A stretch of DNA of 64,000 bases from Blastopirellula retiformator (GTDB lineage Bacteria > Planctomycetota > Planctomycetia > Pirellulales > Pirellulaceae). Under the pieces are notes generated by a model. That model did no database searches. It was not told where the DNA came from and saw only the letters and a list, made by a program, of their open reading frames with translations. The position numbers and the translations under genes were made by a program. How positions within the stretch are numbered: the stretch's first letter is position 1; every line of letters begins with the position of its first letter. The stretch is from NCBI RefSeq assembly GCF_007859755.1, contig NZ_SJPF01000002.1:515729-579728 (forward strand), given 5' to 3'. Below are positions 27,545 to 36,092 of this stretch, piece after piece.

Positions 27545-28161
27545 AACGACAGATCCTCCGCTGATTGGACCTCGCCGATTTTAGCGATGCCGGTCAAGCC
27601 GCGGAGTTTGACCATCGTCATGGCGCCATCTTCCGCCTTCATGACGACCATCGCATCGGAGGTCGTGCCGTCAGGATAGAACAGAACCGGCCGCGAGAGT
27701 CCTCCTTGGGCGTCAGCGATTTGTCCGTCGGTCGTGTCGTAAGAGCGCATGTCGATGTCGACCTGCTCTCCCATGAAGACGATCCCCTCGGCCAAAATCT
27801 CTTGGCGGGTCGTCGCTTGGACCGATTGCTCGATCAAGCCGTTGCCGACGACGCGGTCCCCTTCTCCGACGAGGTTGTTCTCTTGCGTATCGCTAGACCG
27901 CACAAACGGCTCGACCTGGTAGCTGCCGGTATTGGTCTGAAACCGGAACATGCGAACGCGGCCCGACTCCATCGCTTCGACGCGGGCCTTGGCGAACTCG
28001 GCGCAGATGGTATCCGCGGCATTTTTCAACCGCGAACCACGGAGCGGCGCCATGATGCTCGGCGCCGCCAATGACAACAAAATCACCAGCAACGTCAGCA
28101 CGACGAGCAATTCCAACAGCGAGAAGCCGTCGGCATTTCGAGTTGTCGCGCGCGGTTGCAT
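27541..28161 (-). CDS. gspH: minor pseudopilin GspH-like
   Basis: A 206-residue prepilin-like protein with site and helix DG|FSLLELLVVLTLLVILLSLA. The sequence after the helix (RLKNAADTICAEFAKARVEAMESG) is the GspH/FimT pattern. It is 6 bases from the gspG stop. Confidence 0.86.
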   Translation of the reverse strand: MQPRATTRNADGFSLLELLVVLTLLVILLSLAAPSIMAPLRGSRLKNAADTICAEFAKARVEAMESGRVRMFRFQTNTGSYQVEPFVRSSDTQENNLVGEGDRVVGNGLIEQSVQATTRQEILAEGIVFMGEQVDIDMRSYDTTDGQIADAQGGLSRPVLFYPDGTTSDAMVVMKAEDGAMTMVKLRGLTGIAKIGEVQSAEDLSL

Positions 28162-28167
28162 AGCGAA

Positions 28168-28584
28168 TTACGATTCCTTGGTCGGGACGTCGTCGTCGGT
28201 CCCTTCCACGCCATCCGGACCAGCCGAGAAGACCCGCGGCATGCCGTTGACGACTTCATACTTGAACTGGTTGCCCCAGGCGTCTTCGGGCAGCGTTTTT
28301 TCCAGGTAAGGGCCTTTCCACTTGGTCGAACCGGCCGGAGCGCTCACCAGATCTTGCAGGCTTTGCGGCGGTTGGCCGACGTTCAGCATGTATTGCTTGC
28401 AGGCCTGGTTCAGCATTTCGACCTGAACCTTCACGCTGTCCCCCTTCGCCTGATCGTAGGCGCGGAAGATCGCGACGCCGGCGAACGAAGCGAGGATCAC
28501 GAGGATCACCAGAACGAGCAACACTTCGAGCAACGTAAAGCCGCGGCGACGACGATTGCGCTGGGGGCAATTGCGCTTTGACAT
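28168..28584 (-). CDS. gspG: major pseudopilin GspG
   Basis: A 138-residue major pseudopilin with processing site RRG|FTLLEVLLVLVILVILA and Glu at +5. The C-terminal half has the GspG pattern YMLNVGQPPQSLQDLV, WKGPYLE, LPEDAWGN and the acidic GTDDD calcium-binding end. ATG at 28584 follows AGGAG by eleven bases; a TTG two codons earlier is less likely. GspG polymerises into the pseudopilus that drives substrate through the secretin. Confidence 0.93.
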   Translation of the reverse strand: MSKRNCPQRNRRRRGFTLLEVLLVLVILVILASFAGVAIFRAYDQAKGDSVKVQVEMLNQACKQYMLNVGQPPQSLQDLVSAPAGSTKWKGPYLEKTLPEDAWGNQFKYEVVNGMPRVFSAGPDGVEGTDDDVPTKES

Positions 28585-28624
28585 GTCCAAAAATACTCCT
28601 AACCGTTGAAACGAAAATTGAATC

Positions 28625-29830
28625 TTACAAGCTGCTGCTCATGCGGAAGATCGGCAGCAAGAGAGCGATGACGACGACAAGCACGACGCCTGCCATCACC
28701 AACAGCATCATGGGTTCTAACATTCGCACGGTCAGATCGAGTCGCCGTGAGGTCCGCTTTTCGAGACCATCGGCAATTTCGACCAGTACCGTATCAAGCG
28801 AGTTCGACTCTTCGGCGACGCTGATCATTTCGACCACGTTGCGGGGAAAGTAGCCGGACGTCGAGAGCGGCGTCGCCAGCGATTCGCCGGCGCTGATGTT
28901 TTCGGAAGCGTCTTCGATCGCCTTAGCCAGGATCACGTTGCCGGCGGCGTCGCGACTGATTTCGAGCGAACGCAAGATCGGCACGCCGTTTTTCAGCATT
29001 GTCCCCAGCACGCGACAAAACCGGGCGACCGCCAAGGAAAGGAAAATCGGCCCCATCAGCGGCATCTTCATCTTGAACCAGTCCCAGCGTCGTCGGCCCG
29101 CTTCGGTCTGCAGTTGGTAGTTCAAGAAGAACCCGAGGCCGATCACGCCGATCAAGATCGGCAGGCCGAAGCTTTTGACCGATGTGCTGGTCCAGAGGAG
29201 CCAGTCGGTAATCGCCGGCAATTGACCTCGCTCGCGCAGGCGACCGAATAGTTCGTCAAACTGCGGTACAAAGACCAACAACAAAAAGCCAAGCACACAG
29301 GAGCCGACCACGCCTAGAAAGACCGGGTAGGCCAAGGCGCTCATCGTCCGCCCCTTCAGGTCTTCCTGGTCTTCGGTAAACCGAGCGACGCGATCGAGCG
29401 CGTCTTCCAAAAAACCGCCTTCGGCGCCGGCGCGGACCATGTTGATCGCCATCTCGCTGAACGCCTTGGGGTGCCGTCGCATCGCTTCGTCGAGCGCGGC
29501 GCCCTCTTCGACCTTGCTGACGATGTCGTCCAGCACTTCCTGCATCGCGACGTTCGACGCTTGTTCGCGCAGCACCTTCAGCGATCGCATCAGCGGCACG
29601 CCGCTGCGGATCAGCGAAGAAAGCTGGGCGTAAAAGATCGCCGCCTGTTGAGCGCTGACTCGTTTGCCGCCAATGCTAAATCCGCTCCCCTTCGACTCGG
29701 CCTTGACCTCGATCGGAAAGAGCGACTTGCCCGAGAGCATCGAGATCACGTCACGTTCGGTCGCCGCCGACAGCACGCCGTTGACCTTGCGGCCGGTAGA
29801 ATCTCGCGCGATGTAACTGAAGTCGGGCAT
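28625..29830 (-). CDS. gspF: type II secretion inner-membrane platform protein GspF
   Basis: A 401-residue polytopic protein with the GspF pattern: a start of FSYIARDSTGRKVNG, two homologous helical domains (residues 70-170 and 270-370), and membrane helices near VFLGVVGSCVLGFLLLVFVP, GLPILIGVIGLGFFLNY and the C-terminal MLLVMAGVVLVVVIALLLPI. It is the platform that couples GspE to the pseudopilus. It follows gspE by 61 bases. Confidence 0.93.
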   Translation of the reverse strand: MPDFSYIARDSTGRKVNGVLSAATERDVISMLSGKSLFPIEVKAESKGSGFSIGGKRVSAQQAAIFYAQLSSLIRSGVPLMRSLKVLREQASNVAMQEVLDDIVSKVEEGAALDEAMRRHPKAFSEMAINMVRAGAEGGFLEDALDRVARFTEDQEDLKGRTMSALAYPVFLGVVGSCVLGFLLLVFVPQFDELFGRLRERGQLPAITDWLLWTSTSVKSFGLPILIGVIGLGFFLNYQLQTEAGRRRWDWFKMKMPLMGPIFLSLAVARFCRVLGTMLKNGVPILRSLEISRDAAGNVILAKAIEDASENISAGESLATPLSTSGYFPRNVVEMISVAEESNSLDTVLVEIADGLEKRTSRRLDLTVRMLEPMMLLVMAGVVLVVVIALLLPIFRMSSSL

Positions 29831-29891
29831 GGGTGACTATGGAAGCGTGAAAAAGGTTGGAAAGCGTTCGGTAGGTTGGACGCGGGTCGCG

Positions 29892-31598
29892 TTAGACGTC
29901 CCCTTTGGTGACGCGCAAAATTTCATCGATCGATGAGTCGCCGGAAATCGCCTTGCGCCAGCCGTACTGACGCAGGGTTAGCATGCCGTTGCGCTGCGCG
30001 GCGAGTTTGATCTTGTGTGTGCTCAGTCCTTCGTGGGCGAGTTCGCGAATCTCTTCGGTCGTTTTCAACAGCTCGTAAATACCCATTCGCCCCCGATAGC
30101 CGACGCCGCGGCACTGCCGACAGCCATTCGGTTGGGCCAACTTGCCGCCCGACTCCATGAACTCGTCCCACGGGAAGTCGCTCGGCAGGTCGGAACGCTT
30201 CGGTTCGTAGATCGTCTTGCAATGCGGGCAGAGCTTCCGAACCAGACGCTGGGCCATCACCCCTTCAACCGTACTGGCGATCAAAAACGGCTCGACGCCC
30301 ATGTCGATCATACGGGCGAACGCGCCAGCGGCGTCGTTGGTATGCAGCGTACTGAACACCAAGTGACCAGTTAGCGAAGCTTGCACCGCGTTCTCGGCCG
30401 TTTCTTTATCACGAATTTCACCGACCAGCACCACGTCGGGGTCATGACGCAAGATGCTCCGCAGCGAAGCCGCAAAGGTGAGCCCGATCTTCGGATGGAC
30501 CTGAATCTGATTGATGCCGTCCAGCTGATATTCAACCGGGTCTTCGGTCGTGATAATCTTGGTCGCTTCGTCCCGGATCTCAAGCAGCGAACTATACAGC
30601 GTGGTCGTCTTACCAGAACCAGTCGGGCCGGTCACCAGGACGATGCCGTGCGGCATCGAGATGATGCTCTTGAAATCGTGATAGACGTCTTCGTCCATGC
30701 CGAGCGTGCGCAAGTCGAACGTAAGCGAGCCCTTGTCGAGCACACGCATCACGATGCTTTCGCCGTGAATCATCGGGATCATTGAAACGCGGATGTCGAT
30801 TTCGCGGCCGCGAACCTTCAACTTAATGCGACCATCTTGCGGCAGGCGTTTTTCGGCGATGTTCAATCGCGCCATAATCTTCAAACGGCTGATGATCGCC
30901 GCCTGAAAGTAGTTGATCTCCGGCGGGACCGGCTGCGAGTGCAACATGCCGTCAATACGATAACGGACGACCAGGCCGTTCCCTTGCGACTCGATGTGAA
31001 TATCGCTCGCCCGCGATTCGATCGCTTCGAGCATGATTTCATTCACCAGGCGAACCACCGAGGCCTCTTGGGCCATTTCGGACAGTTCCGAGCCGTCCGA
31101 CTCGATATCGTCGAGCAGTTCGACTTCGTCGTCGGTCTCCTCTTCTTTGAGCGCCAGCAGGCCTTCGACCGTTTCGCCGCCGACGCCCAGGTTGGCTTTG
31201 ATCAACTTGGCGATTTCGCTGCGAGCGGCCAACACCGGCACGACCGACAACCCGGTCACCGCGGCGACTTCGTCGAGCGGATACAGGTCGAACGGATCGC
31301 TCGTGGCGACCACCACGCTGCCGTTGTTGCGCTGCAGCGGAAAGAGCGATTGGCGATAGATCAACCGCTGCGGCAACGTCTTCAGCAGCGAGAGATCGAT
31401 GTCGGCGGTCGTTAGATCAACGAAGTCGAGCCCCACTTCGACGCCCAGCGCCTTCAGGGCTTCCTCTTCATCCACGAACCCCAACTCCACGGCGCGGTCG
31501 ATGGCGTCGCCTGGTAGTTTTTGTTCGCGACGGACGATCTCTAGCTGTTCGGCAGAGATCAATCCGTGACGCACCAAGATTTCGCCGGCTTCGACCAT
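29892..31598 (-). CDS. gspE: type II secretion ATPase GspE
   Basis: A 568-residue secretion ATPase of the GspE/PilB family. An N-terminal MshEN-like domain is followed by the catalytic part with Walker [10 protein letters not shown] (324-332), the Asp-box region [10 protein letters not shown], Walker [11 protein letters not shown] (387-396), and the His-box STLHTND. The tetracysteine zinc motif is Cys456/Cys459 and Cys492/Cys495. It powers pseudopilus growth. ATG at 31598 is used. It is the first gene of the secretion operon, and a terminator-like hairpin sits in its leader. Confidence 0.94.
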   Translation of the reverse strand: MVEAGEILVRHGLISAEQLEIVRREQKLPGDAIDRAVELGFVDEEEALKALGVEVGLDFVDLTTADIDLSLLKTLPQRLIYRQSLFPLQRNNGSVVVATSDPFDLYPLDEVAAVTGLSVVPVLAARSEIAKLIKANLGVGGETVEGLLALKEEETDDEVELLDDIESDGSELSEMAQEASVVRLVNEIMLEAIESRASDIHIESQGNGLVVRYRIDGMLHSQPVPPEINYFQAAIISRLKIMARLNIAEKRLPQDGRIKLKVRGREIDIRVSMIPMIHGESIVMRVLDKGSLTFDLRTLGMDEDVYHDFKSIISMPHGIVLVTGPTGSGKTTTLYSSLLEIRDEATKIITTEDPVEYQLDGINQIQVHPKIGLTFAASLRSILRHDPDVVLVGEIRDKETAENAVQASLTGHLVFSTLHTNDAAGAFARMIDMGVEPFLIASTVEGVMAQRLVRKLCPHCKTIYEPKRSDLPSDFPWDEFMESGGKLAQPNGCRQCRGVGYRGRMGIYELLKTTEEIRELAHEGLSTHKIKLAAQRNGMLTLRQYGWRKAISGDSSIDEILRVTKGDV

Positions 31599-31621
31599 GA
31601 TTGAGGCAGATTAGGGGCTGG

Positions 31622-31665
31622 AGGAAAAAGGAGACGAGAAGGATTTCATTGTACTTCTTCGTCTC
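31622..31665 (-). promoter_or_regulatory. leader hairpin upstream of gspE
   Basis: On the minus strand the stem GAGACGAAGAAG / CTTCTCGTCTC (one bulged base) is followed by CTTTTTCC, 24 bases before the gspE start. It could be a leader attenuator or a transcript-stability hairpin; the function is inferred. Confidence 0.4.
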
Positions 31666-31758
31666 GGAAAAGGGTTCAATTGTTCGAAGGTTTGTAAGGC
31701 TACTAAGGTCCAACGCCAGAAATCAGGCGAAAGTTTCGCAAATCGAACAAGCCGCAAC

Positions 31759-31798
31759 AAAAAACCCCTGGGCTCGAGCGAGCGAACCAGGGGTTTTT
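31759..31798 (-). terminator. intrinsic terminator of the gene at 31825
   Basis: A stem AAAAACCCCTGG / CCAGGGGTTTTT with a 15-base loop lies 27 bases after the stop of the minus-strand gene. It carries A and T runs on the two sides, so it could work in both directions, but only the minus-strand gene feeds into it. Confidence 0.8.
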
Positions 31799-31824
31799 CG
31801 ACTGGTTATGCTTCACTCGCCCCA

Positions 31825-32598
31825 CTAAATGCGGTCGTCGTCGCCGTCGCCACCGCGCCGGTTATTCTGACCAGGACGATTATTCTGGCCGCGACCGCCG
31901 AAACCGCGGAATTGCATTTCGTACGGCTCGCCCAGCAATTCCTTCCACTTCGCTTGCTGTTCCGGGGTCAACACGCTCAGCAACTCCTCTTCCGCTTCTT
32001 TCGTCGCGGCGGCAATCTTTTCACGCAGTTCCGCGGTCACTTCTTCCCGCTTCTTACGCAGCTCTTCGATTTGCTCTTCGGTCAGGCCGAGCGCTTCGGC
32101 GACTTGCTCGCTCTGCAACGCGTTCGCCGCGCCGGTTCCGCCGCCGGGGCCACCGCCCCACTGGACTTGCTGTTGCAAGGCAATTTGCTTGAGGCGGGTC
32201 ATCTGATGCGGCAGCAGAACCTCTTCCAGGTCGGCTTTCACTTCGGCCTGCACTTCCGCCATTTTGGACTGCATCGTTTCGCGGAATTCGGCTCGCTCTT
32301 CGTCGCTCATCTCCCGGAAATTGCCCATTCCCTGGAAGACTTCCCGCATTTTCTCGCGGACCGAGCCCATAATCTCTTGGATCTCTGCAAATTGGGCCTC
32401 GGGAATTTCCAGATCTTCACGGACCTGCGGGTTCATCAACAATCCGAATTCGGCGCCTCCGCCTGGCCCACCGAAACCGCCTGGACCGCCAAAACCACCT
32501 GGTCCCCGACCTCCGGGACCTTGAGCGAGCGAGTACGAGCTAATCGTAACCAGAAGCGCCGCAACCATTAGCGACAAACGGGCGAACCGCAAATTCAT
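31825..32598 (-). CDS. secreted helical protein (CpxP/LTXXQ-like)
   Basis: A 257-residue exported protein. ATG at 32598 begins the signal peptide (LSLMVAALLVTISSYSLAQG). A Gly/Pro repeat (GPGGFGG) precedes a long amphipathic helical part. This contains LGLTEEQIEELRKKREEV and LLSVLTPEQQAKWKELLGEP, close to the LTxxQ pattern of periplasmic CpxP/Spy chaperones. The C-terminal 25 residues are Arg/Asn/Gly/Asp-rich. A periplasmic stress or chaperone-like role is inferred. It is divergent from the EF-hand protein gene over about 215 bases. Confidence 0.78.
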   Translation of the reverse strand: MNLRFARLSLMVAALLVTISSYSLAQGPGGRGPGGFGGPGGFGGPGGGAEFGLLMNPQVREDLEIPEAQFAEIQEIMGSVREKMREVFQGMGNFREMSDEERAEFRETMQSKMAEVQAEVKADLEEVLLPHQMTRLKQIALQQQVQWGGGPGGGTGAANALQSEQVAEALGLTEEQIEELRKKREEVTAELREKIAAATKEAEEELLSVLTPEQQAKWKELLGEPYEMQFRGFGGRGQNNRPGQNNRRGGDGDDDRI

Positions 32599-32812
32599 GA
32601 TCTGAAACTCCGCGAATAGGTAGAAGCAAACGCCCGGCAAGGCGTGAGTTGTGGACTTGCAACGGTTATCTAACCTGCGAGAGGGCCTGAGGTTCCGGCC
32701 GTTTCAGGTCGATTCTTCGAAAACCGAAACCCTCTGGGCCCGTGGTTGTTAATAATAGGGAACCACGAAATTCAACAATCCTGATATGGGCTGTGCCCGG
32801 GACTCGCTCTCG

Positions 32813-34123
32813 ATGCGTAACCTTCTACTAATACTATCGTTAACTCTCACCCTGCCCGTCCTGGCGAACGCCCAGCCGCCAAGCGGTTGGGGGGGACGCG
32901 GGGGCGAGCGAGGTGGTGACCGTGGCGGCGACCGGGGAGATCGGGGTGGTCGGGGTGGTCGGGACCGCGGTAGTGACGACCGCGGACGAGACCGTGGCGG
33001 CGATGACCGTCGCCGTAGCTTCGATCCGACTGAAATGCTCAAGCGGATGGACCGCAACGGCAACGGCAAGCTGGAAGATGACGAAGTCTCGGACCGAGCC
33101 CGTGGATTTCTCGATCGGATGAAAGAGAGTTCCGGCTATACCGCCAAAGGACCGCTCGACATCGAGAAGTTGACCGCCGCCATGAAGAAACAACGCGAAG
33201 GTGGCGTCCCGGGAACCATTCCTGGTTTTGGCGAAGATTCCGATCTCGAGTTGGCCCAAGGCTTTGACGCTCCTCCGCCGCTTGGCGATTTGGCCCTGGA
33301 AAACAAGTTTGACGCCAAAACGATCGAAAGCGTCAACAGCATGCTAGAGCGGTACGACAAAGACAAAAACGGTTTCCTCGACGATTACGAATGGTCGGGC
33401 GCGCGTTGGCGAACGCCGCCGGAAGGATCCGACCTGAACAAAGATGGCAAGCTTGATCGACTGGAGTTGGCGAAACGAGTCTCCGGTTTCTCGAACAATC
33501 GTCGTGGAAACGACGATGACAACGAGCGGGGCGATGATCGCCGCGGATCGGACGGCGACGACAGCGTCGCTAAAAACGCCAAATCGCTGATGTATCAGCA
33601 CGACAAAGACAAGAGCGGCTACCTCGAGAAAGAGGAATGGTTCAAAGATGACCTGGGCCGATATGACCGCAACAAAGATGGCAAGATCTCGACCTACGAA
33701 CTGGAGAAGCGAATCGAGAGTTTCGCCAGCCGCTCATCGTTCTCGAGCCGCGGCGATGGCGAGAAGGTCGACACCTATCGTTTCCTCAGCCCGCTGGAAC
33801 GTCTTCCCAAGGGTCTTCCCGACTGGTTCAACTCCAACGACTCGGACGAAGATGGCCAGATCCATATGAGCGAGTATTCCGCCGCCTGGTCAGATAGCAA
33901 GGCGGAAGAGTTCGCCCGGTATGATTTGAATGGCGACGGTTTTATTACGGCGAAAGAAGCGCTCGGCGCCGATGGCAAATCGATCGCGTCGACCGCCTCT
34001 TCTTCTAGTCGTTCCTCTTCGAGTTCGTCGTCTGGCGGGCCGCCGTCACGCGGAGGATTTGGCGGCCGGGGCGGTTTCGGCGGCGATCGTTCTCGCAGCT
34101 TCGGCGGCTTTGGTCGACGCTAA
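32813..34123 (+). CDS. secreted multi-EF-hand calcium-binding protein
   Basis: A 436-residue exported protein with signal peptide MRNLLLILSLTLTLPVLANA. A Gly/Arg/Asp-rich tract (RGGERGGDRGGDRGDRGG) follows. Seven EF-hand-type loops can be read: DRNGNGKLEDDE, DKDKNGFLDDYE, DLNKDGKLDRLE, DKDKSGYLEKEE, DRNKDGKISTYE, DSDEDGQIHMSE and DLNGDGFITAKE. Each has Asp at 1, 3 or 5 and Glu at 12. A Ser-rich stretch and a Gly/Arg/Phe tail close the protein. It should bind several calcium ions outside the cytoplasm. The five-hairpin repeat starts immediately after the stop. Confidence 0.88.
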   Translation: MRNLLLILSLTLTLPVLANAQPPSGWGGRGGERGGDRGGDRGDRGGRGGRDRGSDDRGRDRGGDDRRRSFDPTEMLKRMDRNGNGKLEDDEVSDRARGFLDRMKESSGYTAKGPLDIEKLTAAMKKQREGGVPGTIPGFGEDSDLELAQGFDAPPPLGDLALENKFDAKTIESVNSMLERYDKDKNGFLDDYEWSGARWRTPPEGSDLNKDGKLDRLELAKRVSGFSNNRRGNDDDNERGDDRRGSDGDDSVAKNAKSLMYQHDKDKSGYLEKEEWFKDDLGRYDRNKDGKISTYELEKRIESFASRSSFSSRGDGEKVDTYRFLSPLERLPKGLPDWFNSNDSDEDGQIHMSEYSAAWSDSKAEEFARYDLNGDGFITAKEALGADGKSIASTASSSSRSSSSSSSGGPPSRGGFGGRGGFGGDRSRSFGGFGRR

Positions 34124-34273
34124 CAGTCCGCTGATTTTCTCGACGGACTGCGTGATCGCACGGATGCGATCCCAAAATAGCGACGTAAGTCGTTATTTTG
34201 GGAGCCGCGAAGAGCTACGCTCTGAGCCTGGCGAGGTTGGAAAATGCCACGATGGCATTTTCCAACAGGCAGC
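34124..34273 (+). repeat. five-hairpin 3'-end repeat, copy 1
   Basis: The repeat begins on the base after the EF-hand gene's TAA. In order: stem 1 CAGTCCG...CGGACTG (34124-34150); stem 2 GATCGCA / TGCGATC (34154-34171); stem 3 AAAATAGCGAC / GTCGTTATTTT (34171-34202); stem 4 AGAGC / GCTCT (34211-34223); and stem 5 TTGGAAAATGCCA / TGGCATTTTCCAA (34237-34265). The conserved tail is CAGGCAGC. Copies at 39301-39450 and 50999-51098 are in the same orientation relative to their genes. Confidence 0.88.
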
Positions 34274-34307
34274 TAGGCCGCGACCGGACAACTTGCGATT
34301 TGTACAG

Positions 34308-34332
34308 AACCGCTTCTTCAGAAGCGGTTTTT
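34308..34332 (+). terminator. intrinsic terminator after repeat copy 1
   Basis: A nine-pair stem AACCGCTTC / GAAGCGGTT with loop TTCA is followed by a T-run. It lies 185 bases after the EF-hand stop, so the repeat is inside that gene's transcript. Confidence 0.82.
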
Positions 34333-34723
34333 CTCTTGCTTGGCTCGGGCAGGATCCTGAAATTCGCGTTGGTTGCACCCTTCAGCATCGCAATTGGTCC
34401 TTCACGGCGCAATCCTTAGCAAACGCGATCGATTTCCTGGCAGCTTTCGGCCAGCATTGTCTTGCGCACTAAAAACGAAAGTCGTGCGCAATTCGTCTAG
34501 AATTCGTCTAGAAGATACGCGAACTACCTATAGCTGGCAGACCGCAAAAAGGACTGTCAGATAATTCCCGTTTCCAGAAACTATTTAGTTCAGAAAAAGA
34601 GGGACAATATCACCCCAAATCTCTTGGGAAATTGAACAACCAACCGGCATAATGGCACTATTAAGAAGCAAACGCTCTCACTTTTCAGCTAACTCTTTTT
34701 CGTCGACGTGTGGGGAACCTGTC
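34333..34723. other. intergenic region upstream of the NHL-propeller gene
   Basis: About 390 bases with no gene. It holds a short tandem duplication of AATTCGTCTAG at about 34488-34510 and an AT-rich stretch near 34560-34640 that probably carries the promoter of the gene starting at 34724. No operator was recognised. Confidence 0.45.
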
Positions 34724-36004
34724 ATGCAAATACGCCAATTCGTTTATGTCCTTACGTTGATCTTTGCGACCAGTAGTTTCGCGCTGGCCGTCGAACAACC
34801 CGCGAACATTGACGAAAAGGCGACGCACGAGCAGGTCGGCTTGATCGAAATTCCGAAAGAGAGCCCGATCAACGCGTTTTGCTTGAACGCAGAAGGGCAG
34901 CTCCTGACCGCGATGGGAAGCGGCCCCGGAGAAATTCGGATCCTCGATGCTAGTGGCGAGCAAGTCGCCGCCTGGCAAATTTCGATCAAACCGGAAGCGA
35001 TCAATACCGCGCCGGATGGCACGATCCTGGTCGCCGGCAATGGCCAGGTGATGCGATTCTCGCCCGAAGGCAAACTGCTGTCCAAAGCCAAATCGCCACA
35101 TGCGAAAGCGGTCGAAGACAATCAAGAAGACCTTCGCCAGCAGGCCGAACAAGAACTGTCGCAAATATCTCGTCCCGCCGCGGCGATGATCGAAATGTAC
35201 ACCAAGATGATGGACCAACTGCAGGCGAAGCAAGAAAAGGGAGAGCTGAACGACCAGGAGAAAAAGGTTCTGAAGATCCTGCCCGATAACATCACTCGCC
35301 TAGAAGAGCAGAAGGCGCTAGAAGAGCAGCAGGCGGCTGAACTATCGCAGCCCGAAGAGTCGGGCGAATCGAAAGAAGCGAAGATCGCCGTACGGATGAA
35401 GGCCCTCTCGCAACGCAAGTTGCACGTCGCGTCGGTCAGCAGCGATGGCAAATTCGTCTACATCGCCGCGCCGGCCGTGAAAGGCTATACGTATGACGTC
35501 TGGCGGATGAGCCCGGAGTTCGCCGATGGCCAGATCGTCGTCACCGACCTCCGCGGTTGCTGCGGTCATATGGACGTTCAGGCCTGCGAAGCGGGATTGT
35601 TCGTCGCCGAGAACGCCCGACATCGCGTCGCTCGGTTTGACGCCGATGGCGTCGCCGGCATCACCTGGGGCAAGGCCGATCGCAGTGGCGAAGATGGCTT
35701 TACCAGCTGCTGCAATCCGATGAACGTTTGCTTCAACAAGAGCGGCGACGTCTACACCGCCGAGTCGAACACCGGCCGCATCAAACGCTTCGCCGCGGAC
35801 GGCACGTTCAAAGAGTTTGTCGGCGACGTGAAGCTGGTGCCGGGTTGCAAGAACGTTTCGATCGCCGTTTCGCCCGACAGCGATAAGGTCTATATGCTGG
35901 ACATCACCCGTAACCACATTGTGTTGATGCAGCGCAAGTCGGCTGAAACGGAAGCGACTGAAACCGCGGAAGCCAAAGTCGAAACGACCGAGTCCTCGCT
36001 GTAA
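34724..36004 (+). CDS. secreted NHL-type beta-propeller protein with paired cysteines
   Basis: A 426-residue exported protein. ATG at 34724 begins the signal peptide (QFVYVLTLIFATSSFALA). The two parts of the propeller (residues 25-130 and 235-410) are split by a charged, helical insertion of about 100 residues that looks like a coiled coil (EDLRQQAEQELSQI, LEEQKALEEQQAAEL). In the second part are two paired-cysteine motifs, RGCCGHMDVQAC and TSCCNPMNVC, suggesting a metal or redox site. The end is low-complexity Glu/Thr/Ala. It precedes the PhnD-like gene by 88 bases; a shared role is possible but unproven. Confidence 0.82.
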   Translation: MQIRQFVYVLTLIFATSSFALAVEQPANIDEKATHEQVGLIEIPKESPINAFCLNAEGQLLTAMGSGPGEIRILDASGEQVAAWQISIKPEAINTAPDGTILVAGNGQVMRFSPEGKLLSKAKSPHAKAVEDNQEDLRQQAEQELSQISRPAAAMIEMYTKMMDQLQAKQEKGELNDQEKKVLKILPDNITRLEEQKALEEQQAAELSQPEESGESKEAKIAVRMKALSQRKLHVASVSSDGKFVYIAAPAVKGYTYDVWRMSPEFADGQIVVTDLRGCCGHMDVQACEAGLFVAENARHRVARFDADGVAGITWGKADRSGEDGFTSCCNPMNVCFNKSGDVYTAESNTGRIKRFAADGTFKEFVGDVKLVPGCKNVSIAVSPDSDKVYMLDITRNHIVLMQRKSAETEATETAEAKVETTESSL

Positions 36005-36092
36005 GGCTCTCGTCAACTGGCGCCATTGCTCTTCTCGCGTGCTCGCGAGAAGAGCATTTCCTGAACCCCGCTTCACTTCTCGGACTGATCCT

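Noticed and set aside
34124-34273. The repeat as an insertion sequence
   Set aside because: No transposase, no clear terminal inverted repeats and no target duplication; kept as a non-coding structured repeat.
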